From: an uncultured Oscillospiraceae bacterium
GTDB taxonomy: Bacteria > Bacillota > Clostridia > Oscillospirales > Oscillospiraceae
DNA length: 21,819 bases
Reading direction: 5' to 3'
Assembly (NCBI GenBank): GCA_934591725.1
Contig: CAKTPR010000032.1
Location: forward strand, 1 to 21,819
Every line of letters begins with the position of its first letter. Position 1 is the first letter of the stretch. This document shows positions 14,614-21,735 of this stretch, piece after piece. Both the position numbers and the translations under genes were made by a program. The notes below the pieces were generated by a model. That model was given only the letters and a program-made list of their open reading frames with translations. It was not told where the DNA came from and searched no databases.

Positions 14614-14641
14614 GACTTTGCCTCCCTGTTTGATGGTGCAG

Positions 14642-14670
14642 ACTTTAGCACTTTTAGCTGCTGAAGTCAA
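14642..14670 (-). promoter_or_regulatory. Predicted promoter of the leader peptide-ABC operon
   Basis: Minus strand TTGACT (14670-14665), exactly 17 bases, TAAAGT (14647-14642, 4 of 6). Transcription would start near 14635, about ten bases before the leader SD, leaving little room for anything but leader-peptide control. Confidence 0.7.
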
Positions 14671-14739
14671 TACCTTTTTTGCAAAGAATTTTTCTTTTGG
14701 TCTTTTGCACTATTGTCACCGGCTGCCGCCGCAAAAACT

Positions 14740-14770
14740 TTGTCGCATTTTTATGCAGACAAGTTATAAA
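14740..14770 (+). promoter_or_regulatory. Possible promoter of the LCP gene
   Basis: TTGTCG (14740-14745), 19 bases, TATAAA (14765-14770). The spacing is long, so this is tentative. It lies divergent from the ABC operon promoter. Confidence 0.4.
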
Positions 14771-14867
14771 ACCTGCCTGTTGCGGAAACAATTCCATATG
14801 ACAATAACGCGCCGCGCGGCTCTCTCCGGCGGCGCAGACCGCACAGACAGGTCGGAAAGGCGAAAAC

Positions 14868-16136
14868 ATGGATAAGAAACGCAGAGCCGTCAGGATAGTT
14901 TTGACTGCGCTCGGTGCGGCGGCGGTACTTGCGATCACCGCGGTGAGCGTGTATATGCTTTGGGAGAAGCCCCCGGCAACAGCGGCGGAGCCGGAAAAGC
15001 TCGGCGGCGCGCTGCACACGCCCGATGAGCAGACGAGCGCGCCGCAATCGGGTTCGGCACAGAGCCCGTCGCCCTCAGGCAGCGGAATGGAGCGCGGCAC
15101 TGCCTTCAGCACGAGCCGTCAGGACGGGGTGTATACCATCCTCCTCGTCGGCAATGACGACGGCACCGGCAATACCGACACCATCATGGTCGCAAAGCTC
15201 GATACCGTGAGCCACACTCTCAACGCCGTGAGCATCCCGCGCGACACGCTCATAAATGTCGACACGCCCGTGAGGAAGATAAACAGCGTCTATTGGGGAG
15301 CGCGCAACAACGGCAATGACGGCATCGAAGCGCTGCGCCGCCATGTGCGCAAGCTGACGGGCTTTGACGTCGACTGCTACGCCGTGCTCGACCTGACCGC
15401 CTTTATAGAGGCGGTCGACGCGATGGGCGGGATATGGTACGATGTCCCGGAGCGGCTGTATTATGACGGCGGCCCTGTCATCGACCTTGAGCCGGGCTAT
15501 CAGCTCCTTGACGGTGAGCAGGCCATGGGGCTTGTGCGCTTCCGCTACGGCTATATGAACGGCGACCTTGACAGGATAAACGTGCAGCACGATTTCCTCA
15601 AGGCCGCGGCGGAGCAGTTTCTCAGTCAGGGCAGCATACCGAACGCATCAAAGGTGATAAGCATCCTCGCCGGGAGCATGGACACGAACCTTACCGCGGC
15701 GAACATGGCGTATTTCGCGCGCCAGCTCATGATGTGCTCAGGCGAGGATATCAATTTCTACACCGCGCCGAACACGCCCATGACCGTGCAGAACCTGAGC
15801 TATACCTTCCTCGACCTCTATGACTGGCTCGCCATGGTGAACGAGTGCATCAATCCCTATTCCACGCCCGTCACCGAGGGTATGCTCGACCTTGTGTATC
15901 TCTATAACGGCAGCGTCTGCTGCACGGGCGTGCTCAACGGTGTCGGCTACTTCAGCATGGGCGGCGGCAGCGCCCCGGCAGATGACTACGAGGAGGAGTA
16001 CACCGAAGAGGACTACTACGAGGAGCCGGAGGAGGAACCGGCGGAAGAGCCGGAAGAAGAACCTGAACCCGACCCGACGCTCCCGCCGCTGCCCTCGTCC
16101 ACGCCCTCGAACGACGATTGGCTCATAACCACATGA
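14868..16136 (+). CDS. LytR-CpsA-Psr (LCP) family cell-wall protein
   Basis: 422 residues. Short basic N-terminus, one membrane helix (about 9-31), then a Pro/Ser/Ala-rich spacer to about 85 and the LCP domain outside the cell. Visible motifs are LVGNDDGTGNTDTIMVAKLD, the SIPRDTLINV region, KINSVY, an Asp/Gly-rich VDAMGGIWYDVP segment, and the LDGEQAMGLVRFRYG...GDLDRINVQHDFLKA region with its conserved Arg residues. LCP enzymes move polyprenyl-linked polymers such as teichoic acid or capsule onto peptidoglycan. The C-terminal tail (about 370-405) is very rich in Glu, Asp and Tyr, then Pro/Ser. AAAGGCG precedes the ATG. Confidence 0.9.
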   Translation: MDKKRRAVRIVLTALGAAAVLAITAVSVYMLWEKPPATAAEPEKLGGALHTPDEQTSAPQSGSAQSPSPSGSGMERGTAFSTSRQDGVYTILLVGNDDGTGNTDTIMVAKLDTVSHTLNAVSIPRDTLINVDTPVRKINSVYWGARNNGNDGIEALRRHVRKLTGFDVDCYAVLDLTAFIEAVDAMGGIWYDVPERLYYDGGPVIDLEPGYQLLDGEQAMGLVRFRYGYMNGDLDRINVQHDFLKAAAEQFLSQGSIPNASKVISILAGSMDTNLTAANMAYFARQLMMCSGEDINFYTAPNTPMTVQNLSYTFLDLYDWLAMVNECINPYSTPVTEGMLDLVYLYNGSVCCTGVLNGVGYFSMGGGSAPADDYEEEYTEEDYYEEPEEEPAEEPEEEPEPDPTLPPLPSSTPSNDDWLITT

Positions 16137-16143
16137 AACAAAA

Positions 16144-16202
16144 GCTCCCCTTGTTTACTCAAGGGGAGCCGGCGTGAAGCGCCTGAGGGGATAAATACCC
16201 TC
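16144..16202 (+). repeat. Composite hairpin repeat after the LCP gene, also a likely terminator
   Basis: GCTCCCCTTG-TTTACT-CAAGGGGAGC (16144-16169), then GGCG-TGAAG-CGCC (16171-16183), then GAGGG...CCCTC (16185-16202). From memory this three-part layout resembles dispersed intergenic repeats of Ruminococcaceae-type genomes; a genome search would confirm. It starts eight bases after the LCP stop. Confidence 0.6.
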
Positions 16203-16213
16203 ATTCTTCGCCG

Positions 16214-16244
16214 GGGCTGCTGCAATATATTATTGCAGCAGCCC
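16214..16244. repeat. 14-bp stem hairpin
   Basis: GGGCTGCTGCAATA, three bases, and its perfect complement. There is no T-run on either side. It could be an operator, a transcript-end stabiliser or part of the neighbouring repeat block. Confidence 0.6.
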
Positions 16245-16334
16245 ATTGTGCGCAGCTTCCGCAAAAAGCCGCGTCTATTATGGCTGAATTATATATTGTT
16301 ATTTGTGAAATATCAATAGTTATTTTAGAAATAA

Positions 16335-16363
16335 TTTAACGTCAGTGCCGCCCCGCATAAAAT
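16335..16363 (+). promoter_or_regulatory. Predicted promoter of the HTH gene
   Basis: TTTAAC (16335-16340), 17 bases, TAAAAT (16358-16363, 5 of 6), in AT-rich DNA. The start would fall near 16370, just before the SD. Confidence 0.45.
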
Positions 16364-16389
16364 ATACTCAGGAAAAGGAGTGGCTCTGT

Positions 16390-16647
16390 ATGTCGGAAAA
16401 GGAAATGACAAAGGCTGATAACAGGCAGCGTTACATTGAGCTTGGGTACAACATTGCCTATTACCGCAAGCACGCGGGGCTCACGCAGGAACAGCTTGCG
16501 GAAAAGGCCGGGATAAGCCGCCCGCACATGGGCGCGATAGAAGCGCCGAAGCTCTGCCGCCCCATCTCGCTGGAGCTGCTTTTCAATCTCGCCGACGCGC
16601 TGGGTGTTGAACCGCATAAGCTGCTTGAGTTCAGGGAGGGCAAATAA
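16390..16647 (+). CDS. Small XRE-type helix-turn-helix regulator
   Basis: 85 residues from the ATG at 16390, which has AAGGAG nine bases upstream; the frame is open to 16345 but lacks an SD there. One Cro/C1-type DNA-binding domain: YNIAYYRKHAGLTQEQLAEKAGISRPHMGAIE (core LTQEQLAEKAGIS) and a third-helix region ISLELLFNLADALGVEPHKLL. No effector domain. The promoter sits close to the palindrome at 16214-16244, which might be its operator; this is only positional. Transcribed alone and closed by a terminator. Confidence 0.88.
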   Translation: MSEKEMTKADNRQRYIELGYNIAYYRKHAGLTQEQLAEKAGISRPHMGAIEAPKLCRPISLELLFNLADALGVEPHKLLEFREGK

Positions 16648-16651
16648 ATGA

Positions 16652-16689
16652 GCCGCCCCGCGGAGTTCCCGTGGGGCGGCCTATATTTT
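16652..16689. terminator. Terminator between the HTH gene and the convergent MgtC gene
   Basis: GCCGCCCCGCGG and its near complement form a 12-bp stem with one G.T pair (16652-16680), followed by TATATTTTG on the plus strand. It lies 11 bases past the end of the minus-strand MgtC gene as well. Confidence 0.8.
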
Positions 16690-16700
16690 GTCTGCTTCTC

Positions 16701-17396
16701 TTACAGCTCTTCTACCGCGAGCACGTCCTCAATGCCGTTGAGCTCCTTGATGACGTCCTCGTCCATCTGCTTCTTGTTCGCGCGCAGGGTGATAACAGCG
16801 CAGTAGTGGTGCTCGTCGTCCTTGCCCGCGATGCGGTTTATCTCAAGCCCGCCGAGCTTTATGCCCTTGTCGCGTATGGCACGCAGAATGCTCTCAATGA
16901 CCTCCGCGTGGGCATATTCGACGTAGAGGTTCACGTCATTTATCTTCCCTGCGAAGCGGTACTCTATCTTTATCAGCAGCAGCTCCGCGACCAGCACCAT
17001 CGCCGTCGCGAATATCGCGCACTCTACATAGCCCGCCCCGCAGACAAGGCCGATTATCGCGGCCGTCCAGAGCCCGGCGGCAGTCGTCAGACCCTTGACG
17101 CGCTGGCGCTTTGTGACGATTATCGTCCCCGCGCCGATGAAGCCGATACCGGCGATGACCTGCGCGCCGAGACGCGCAACGTCCGTATACAAGCGCATCG
17201 TCAGAAACATGTACTGGCTCGTCAGCGTCGTCATCGCCGCACCGAGACAGATCAGTATATGCGTGCGGAAGCCCGCCGGGCGGCGCTTGTATTCGCGCTC
17301 GATGCCTATGAGCCCTCCGCACAGCACAGCGAGGACAAGGCGGAACGCGACCGCGAGAGTATTCATTTCTCGTGCAAAATCAAAAATATGAAGCAT
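16701..17396 (-). CDS. MgtC/SapB family protein (second of two)
   Basis: 231 residues. The N-terminal five-helix MgtC domain is complete: LCGGLIGIEREYKRRPAGFRTHILICLGAA (core GGLIGIEREYKRRPAGFRTH), RLGAQVIAGIGFIGAGTIIV and VKGLTTAAGLW. The soluble C-terminal part (about 150-231) resembles an ACT-like domain as in MgtC proteins. The family is linked to Mg2+ limitation and, in Salmonella, to inhibition of the F-ATPase; it is not itself a proven Mg2+ transporter. It follows its paralogue by 13 bases. Confidence 0.9.
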   Translation of the reverse strand: MLHIFDFAREMNTLAVAFRLVLAVLCGGLIGIEREYKRRPAGFRTHILICLGAAMTTLTSQYMFLTMRLYTDVARLGAQVIAGIGFIGAGTIIVTKRQRVKGLTTAAGLWTAAIIGLVCGAGYVECAIFATAMVLVAELLLIKIEYRFAGKINDVNLYVEYAHAEVIESILRAIRDKGIKLGGLEINRIAGKDDEHHYCAVITLRANKKQMDEDVIKELNGIEDVLAVEEL

Positions 17397-17409
17397 GTCC
17401 TTCGCCTCC

Positions 17410-18150
17410 TCAGACCTCTTCTATGGATATCACGCCCTCAAGCGTGGACAGTGCAGCCAGAAGCTCAGTGTGCTTGCAGCGCATCGGCAGGCGGATCGAC
17501 AGCAGGGAGTTTATCTGCGAAACGTGCTCGTTCTGCTGCTTGTCCAGCTCCACCTCGTAGATCCGCACCTCCTCGCGCTTGAGGAAACCCAGAACGCTGC
17601 CGAGGTTTTCTATGTTGTCGACCTCGATATATACCGTCATGTTCACGGCCTTTGACATGATGAGGTTCTCGATGTACGGCAGGAACTTCATGCTCATCAC
17701 TATCAGCAGGAAGCTTATCAGCATGCACTCGTAGAAGCCCGCGCCGATGGCAAGACCCATGCAGGCCGAGGCCCACAGTCCCGCGGCGGTCGTCAGACCC
17801 TTGACCTCGCGGCGGCCTGTGACGATTATCGTACCCGCACCGAGGAAGCCCACGCCGTTGATGACCTGCGCGCCGAGACGGGACACATCCGTCCTTATCC
17901 CAAGGCTGTCGCACATCTCTTTCCACGGCCCTTCAAACATGAGGTTGAAGTACTGGCTGAGCATGATTGTCAGCGCCGCGCCGAGCGCCACCAGCATATA
18001 CGTGCGGAAGCCCGCCGGACGCCCCTTTCTCTCGCGCTCGAAGCCCACAAGTCCTCCCGCAGCCATTGCGCAGAGCACCCGCAGCATCATCGACCAGATA
18101 TTCAGTTGTCTCAGATAATCAAGCCAGTCAAGCATCAGACGGTTCCCCAT
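17410..18150 (-). CDS. MgtC/SapB family protein (first of two)
   Basis: 246 residues, paralogous to the next gene with the same motifs: GGLVGFERERKGRPAGFRTY, RLGAQVINGVGFLGAGTIIV and VKGLTTAAGLWA, then a C-terminal ACT-like part ending STLEGVISIEEV. It has an extra loop (FEGPWKEMCDSLGIRTDV) between helices 2 and 3. The ATG at 18150 lacks an SD; the ATG at codon 6 has GGGGA eight bases upstream and may be the true start. First gene of the pair, behind a strong promoter. Confidence 0.9.
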   Translation of the reverse strand: MGNRLMLDWLDYLRQLNIWSMMLRVLCAMAAGGLVGFERERKGRPAGFRTYMLVALGAALTIMLSQYFNLMFEGPWKEMCDSLGIRTDVSRLGAQVINGVGFLGAGTIIVTGRREVKGLTTAAGLWASACMGLAIGAGFYECMLISFLLIVMSMKFLPYIENLIMSKAVNMTVYIEVDNIENLGSVLGFLKREEVRIYEVELDKQQNEHVSQINSLLSIRLPMRCKHTELLAALSTLEGVISIEEV

Positions 18151-18170
18151 TCATTGGTAATGAAAAACAC

Positions 18171-18199
18171 GCAGAGCGCTGATGCTTTCAACGCTCTGC
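18171..18199 (-). promoter_or_regulatory. Attenuator-like hairpin in the mgtC leader
   Basis: Minus strand GCAGAGCG (18199-18192), 13-base loop, CGCTCTGC (18178-18171), then GTGTTTTTC. It lies between the predicted start of transcription (about 18222) and the first MgtC gene, so it could stop transcription early. No leader peptide or known riboswitch was found in the roughly 70-base leader. Confidence 0.45.
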
Positions 18200-18228
18200 T
18201 GAAATCGCCCTCTACTGAGGGTGTGGTA

Positions 18229-18256
18229 ATTATATCACTTAAAAGTTTTTTTTCAA
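18229..18256 (-). promoter_or_regulatory. Predicted promoter of the MgtC pair
   Basis: Minus strand TTGAAA (18256-18251), 16 bases, perfect TATAAT (18234-18229), with an extended TG-A before it. One of the strongest promoters in the window. Confidence 0.7.
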
Positions 18257-18270
18257 GCGGTATAAGCGCC

Positions 18271-18290
18271 AAAAAGCGCCCCGCTTTTTT
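18271..18290 (-). terminator. Terminator after the HAD phosphatase gene
   Basis: AAAAAGCG, three bases, CGCTTTTT, just past the gene end at 18299. T-runs are formed by the stem itself. It separates this operon from the MgtC promoter. Confidence 0.65.
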
Positions 18291-18298
18291 ATTGATTC

Positions 18299-19009
18299 TT
18301 AACAGAAAACCCGCTCAACAAGCTCCGGAATCTGTTGAAGTCGGCGTATCTCGTAGTCTGGCTTCAAATCGCTCCGGTTCTCCTCGTTTTTGGGGTTGAA
18401 CCAACAGGTCTTTATCCCCGCGTTTACTCCCCCGCGGATGTCCGAAGTGAGGCTGTCGCCTATCATTATCGCCCGCTCCTTTGTAAAATCCGGTATGCGC
18501 GCAAAGCACGCGTCGAAGTACCGCGCATCGGGCTTATCGTAGCCGATGCGCTCGGATATGAATATCCCCTCGAAGTATTTTTCTATCCCGGAGCTTGCAA
18601 GCCGCCCGTCCTGCACCTGCGCGTTGCCGTTTGAGCAGATGAACAGCCGGCACTTTCCGCAGAGCGCTTCGAGCATATCCTCCGCCCCCGGCATAAACCA
18701 GTGCCCGGTCGAGAGCACTTCCTCATAACGATCCTGCACCTCGGCCGCGGGGACTTTGCAGCCTATCTCGTCAAACAGCTCCTGAAAGCGCCCGACGAGA
18801 ATGCGCTCCCGGCTCATCTCCCCGCGCTCCAGCATCTCCCAGTAGCGCTTGTTTATGACGCTGTAGCGCCGCAGCAGCTCCTCCGTCGGCTCAATGCCGT
18901 ATTCGAGGAACGCCGCGGTGAGCGCGTTGCGCTCGGCGATGTCGAAATTCAATATCGTGTTGTCAAGGTCGATGAGCACTATCGGCCTGTCTTTGTATTT
19001 CTCGGTCAT
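18299..19009 (-). CDS. HAD-family nucleotidase, YjjG/YfnB type
   Basis: 236 residues. HAD motifs: DLDNT (nucleophile Asp and acid Asp) near residue 14, ICSNG (motif II) near 124, a conserved Lys in YDKPD, and MIGDSLTSDIRGG (motif IV). The long helical cap after motif I and overall length match YjjG-type enzymes, which remove phosphate from noncanonical pyrimidine nucleotides. Substrate is inferred from resemblance. It begins three bases after the murF stop, so the two are co-transcribed. Confidence 0.85.
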   Translation of the reverse strand: MTEKYKDRPIVLIDLDNTILNFDIAERNALTAAFLEYGIEPTEELLRRYSVINKRYWEMLERGEMSRERILVGRFQELFDEIGCKVPAAEVQDRYEEVLSTGHWFMPGAEDMLEALCGKCRLFICSNGNAQVQDGRLASSGIEKYFEGIFISERIGYDKPDARYFDACFARIPDFTKERAIMIGDSLTSDIRGGVNAGIKTCWFNPKNEENRSDLKPDYEIRRLQQIPELVERVFC

Positions 19010-19012
19010 TCT

Positions 19013-20365
19013 TTATTCTTCTCCCGTCATCGCCTTTATCGCGTCCGCCGCGGGCTCAAGGTGCATTCCGAGCGATGCCTTTACAAGCACGCTGTCGCCC
19101 TTTTTTATGTATTCCGGCAGCGCCGCGATGAGCGCGTCCTTCGTCTCAAAGTACACCGCGCGGCTGCCCATCGCCTCCGTCAGGTGCTTCGACATCGGCC
19201 CGTAGGCCATGACGAGGTCGACGCCTTTATGAAGCGCGTACTCGCCGAGCTCCCGGTGCATCTGCGCCGAGCCCTCGCCCATCTCGCGCATATCGGACAG
19301 CACGCACACATGCCGCCCCGGCAGCTTCATGAGCGAATCCACCGCGCAGCGCATGGAGTCCGGGTTTGCGTTGTAGCAGTCGTCCACCAGCGTCACAAAG
19401 CCCGTGTCCGTGACCACTCCGCGCCGCCCCACGGTCTTGTACGCCGCAATGCCGCGCTCTATTTCCTCGTCGCCCAGCCCCATCACGAAGCCGGCCGCCG
19501 CGCCTTCGAGCGCCGCGTAGACCATGTGCTGCCCATAGGCCGGGATCTCCGCCCTGATGCTGCGCCCGTTATAGCTTATTTTGCAGCGTATGCGCCCGTC
19601 GGGCAGCTGCTCGATATCCGCGGCTCTCACCGCGCAGTCCTCTCCGAGGCCGTAGCTCACGAGCTTCTGCGGGCAGGAGAGCTTGCGGAGCATCGCGTCG
19701 TCTCCGTTATATATGACCGTCCCGTCCTCCGGCATGAGCGCGAGCATCTCCGTCTTTGCGCGGGACACACCTTCAAGGTCGTGCAGGAACTCAAGGTGCG
19801 CGTGGCCTATCACCGTGAACACCGCTACCGTCGGCTGCGCTATCCGCGCAAGCGCCGTCATCTCGCCGAAGCCCGATATGCCCATCTCAATGACCGCGGC
19901 CTCATGCTCCCGCTCGATGCACGATACAGTCATCGGTACGCCGATCTGATTGTTGAGGTTTCCCTCCGTCTTGAGCACGTTCATGCGCTGTTCGAGGACG
20001 GACGATATCATTTCCTTCGCCGTCGTCTTGCCGACGCTTCCGGTTATCCCTATCACCGGTATGCTGAGTTCCCGCCGGTACTCGGTGCATATCTTCTCAA
20101 GCGCCGCCTGAACGTCGTCCACCAGTATGACCGGCCCCGACACGCCCTCCGGCAAATGCTCCGCAAGGCAGCAGGCCGCGCCCGCCTCCAGCGCCTTTGC
20201 GATGAAGCGGTGCCCGTCCACGTTCTCGCCCCGGTAGGCGACGAACATATCCCCCTTCTGCACCTGACGGCTGTCGATGATCGCGCGGCCTATCGGCGCG
20301 TCGCTGTATTGAGTAAGGCGGCCGCCGCATATCGCCGCCGCGCGCGAAACTGTCATTGTCCTCAT
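19013..20365 (-). CDS. murF: UDP-N-acetylmuramoyl-tripeptide--D-alanyl-D-alanine ligase
   Basis: 450 residues, normal MurF length. Adds D-Ala-D-Ala to the UDP-MurNAc tripeptide using ATP, the last cytoplasmic step of the peptidoglycan precursor. N-terminal uridine-binding part with DSRQVQKGDMFVAYRG (31-46), P-loop GITGSVGKTT (106-115), EGNLNNQIGVP, the catalytic EMGISGFGEM region, and the VDDCYNANPDSM motif of MurF C-terminal domains. GGGGGAAG precedes the ATG. It stands outside a dcw-type cluster here; its leader is formed by repeat element 2. Confidence 0.94.
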   Translation of the reverse strand: MRTMTVSRAAAICGGRLTQYSDAPIGRAIIDSRQVQKGDMFVAYRGENVDGHRFIAKALEAGAACCLAEHLPEGVSGPVILVDDVQAALEKICTEYRRELSIPVIGITGSVGKTTAKEMISSVLEQRMNVLKTEGNLNNQIGVPMTVSCIEREHEAAVIEMGISGFGEMTALARIAQPTVAVFTVIGHAHLEFLHDLEGVSRAKTEMLALMPEDGTVIYNGDDAMLRKLSCPQKLVSYGLGEDCAVRAADIEQLPDGRIRCKISYNGRSIRAEIPAYGQHMVYAALEGAAAGFVMGLGDEEIERGIAAYKTVGRRGVVTDTGFVTLVDDCYNANPDSMRCAVDSLMKLPGRHVCVLSDMREMGEGSAQMHRELGEYALHKGVDLVMAYGPMSKHLTEAMGSRAVYFETKDALIAALPEYIKKGDSVLVKASLGMHLEPAADAIKAMTGEE

Positions 20366-20384
20366 AAGTTCTTCCCCCTTTTTT

Positions 20385-20564
20385 TACCATCAATTAACAA
20401 GGACACACACGGTTTTGACGGGCAGAAAAACGCCCATGCTGCTTCAAAGCCCTTGCCAATACACAAAGTATTGCCTGCGGGCTTTTCATTGCCTGAACGC
20501 TTTTCTGCTCCGGCAAAACTGCTGCGCACCTCTGACAGCGTGTGTGCTCTTGTCAATTGATGGT
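20385..20564 (+). mobile_element. MITE-like element 2 with terminal inverted repeats
   Basis: Begins TACCATCAATTAACAAGG and ends CTTGTCAATTGATGGT; the ends are complementary over about 22 of 25 bases. The shared body differs from element 1 at only about ten positions by eye, and folds into the same long hairpin. One internal pair is T-A in element 1 (GCAGAAATACG/CGCATTTCTGC) and A-T here (GCAGAAAAACG/CGCTTTTCTGC). It lacks the second hairpin of element 1. It fills most of the gap between murF and the exonuclease gene. No protein is encoded. Confidence 0.75.
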
Positions 20565-20572
20565 GCCTGTTA

Positions 20573-20601
20573 AGTATATCATACGCGGCGGAAATAGGCA
20601 A
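20573..20601 (-). promoter_or_regulatory. Predicted promoter of murF
   Basis: Minus strand TTGCCT (20601-20596, 4 of 6), 17 bases, TATACT (20578-20573, 5 of 6) with an extended TG-A. Transcription would start near 20566, one or two bases outside the end of element 2, so the whole element would form the murF leader. Confidence 0.6.
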
Positions 20602-20651
20602 AAGTATTTGAGGCAGTGTCCGAAAAAAGTCGTGCATATGTGCGGCGGATA

Positions 20652-20660
20652 TGTTATAAT
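20652..20660 (+). promoter_or_regulatory. Extended -10 promoter of the exonuclease gene
   Basis: TG-T-TATAAT on the plus strand, 34 bases before the start codon. No clear -35 box at the usual distance. Confidence 0.5.
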
Positions 20661-20694
20661 GATTGTTGAATTATTTTGTACAGAGGTTTTTGCT

Positions 20695-21684
20695 ATGAAT
20701 TATGTTGTGGTGGATTTGGAATGGAACCAGGCGATGAGCTCCAAATCCTCCGTGTTCAATAAGCTGCCGATCCACCTCGGCGGCGAGATAATCGAAATAG
20801 GCGCGGTCAAGCTCAAGGAGGACATGACCCCCGGCGAGGAGTTCACCATCGATGTCAAGCCCGTGTACTTCCGCCGTATGCACTATAAGGTCAAGAAGAT
20901 CACCGGCTTTGATAAGGAGCGTCTGGCTCACGGCATCGCCTTTGCCGACGCGCTTGAGCAGTTCCGTGCATGGTGCGGGGACGGCGTGATCTTCATCACC
21001 TGGGGCAATGACGACCAGCGCATCATGGAGCAGAACATCATCATCCACGATCTTGACTGGGACTGGATCGGCGGCTGGATAAACCTCCAGCTCATCTATA
21101 ATCTCCAGACCGGCGGGGACAAGAACCAGAAGTCGCTCGCCAGCGCCATGGAGCATTTCGAGATAGAGCAGACCCGCGTCGCGCATGACGCTTTGGGCGA
21201 CGCGTACAACACCGCGCTCGTCGCCTCCCGGCTCGATATGGCCGAGGGACTCCGCCTGTACCCGGACGCCGCGCGCATCCTCGCCTCGCGTATGCCGAAC
21301 TTCAAGCCCCCTGTTGAAAACGAAGGGCCGGACACGCTCTGTCATGAGAGCTTCGAGGGCTTTGAGAGCAAGGCCGTCGCCTTTGCGGATGAGCGCGTCA
21401 CGAGGCTTGCCTGCCCGCACTGCGGCGGGGAGACCGCCTGCCTCAAGTGGGTCAATCAGGGCGACCAGCGCTATATGAATATCTACACCTGCCCTGAGCA
21501 CGGCGCTTTCCTCGTGCGTGCGAAGTTCCGCAAGAATACCGAGGATAACACCTGGTCTGCAAACAAGCTCGTCTACGAAGCCGATGAGGACATGCAGGGC
21601 TTCTACAAGACCAAGGCCGCACAGGCTCGCCGCCGCAGCCGCGGCCACTCCCACCGCAAGAACCGCCCGGCATCCAAACAGTGA
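20695..21684 (+). CDS. DEDDh 3'-5' exonuclease with C-terminal zinc ribbon
   Basis: 329 residues from the ATG at 20695 (AGAGG eight bases upstream); the longer open frame to 20542 runs into the repeat element and is not used. The exonuclease domain (about 1-185) has VVVDLEW with Asp7 and Glu9, the middle acidic site at Asp106/Asp107 (WGNDDQR), and HDALGD with His164 and Asp169, i.e. the DEDDh set of the RNase T/DnaQ/KapD-ERI1 superfamily. After it come CPHC (240-243) and C-x2-H (266-269), a probable zinc ribbon, and a basic tail AQARRRSRGHSHRKNR. This architecture suggests an RNA-processing or degrading enzyme; the substrate is inferred. Confidence 0.85.
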   Translation: MNYVVVDLEWNQAMSSKSSVFNKLPIHLGGEIIEIGAVKLKEDMTPGEEFTIDVKPVYFRRMHYKVKKITGFDKERLAHGIAFADALEQFRAWCGDGVIFITWGNDDQRIMEQNIIIHDLDWDWIGGWINLQLIYNLQTGGDKNQKSLASAMEHFEIEQTRVAHDALGDAYNTALVASRLDMAEGLRLYPDAARILASRMPNFKPPVENEGPDTLCHESFEGFESKAVAFADERVTRLACPHCGGETACLKWVNQGDQRYMNIYTCPEHGAFLVRAKFRKNTEDNTWSANKLVYEADEDMQGFYKTKAAQARRRSRGHSHRKNRPASKQ

Positions 21685-21686
21685 TA

Positions 21687-21718
21687 AAAAGACCTTCTCC
21701 GCGCGGAGAAGGTCTTTT
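21687..21718. terminator. Bidirectional intrinsic terminator
   Basis: A perfect 32-bp palindrome (AAAAGACCTTCTCCGC and its complement) followed by ATTATATT. It ends the exonuclease gene and probably the convergent minus-strand gene. Its outer arm AAAAGACCTTC is the same as that of the terminator at 69-102. Confidence 0.85.
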
Positions 21719-21735
21719 ATTATATTCTATTCTGC

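Noticed and set aside
14421..14640. T-box riboswitch upstream of the ABC transporter
   Set aside because: The transcribed leader is only about 215 bases and lacks the conserved AGGGTGGnACCGCG-type antiterminator sequence; a leader peptide explains the region better.
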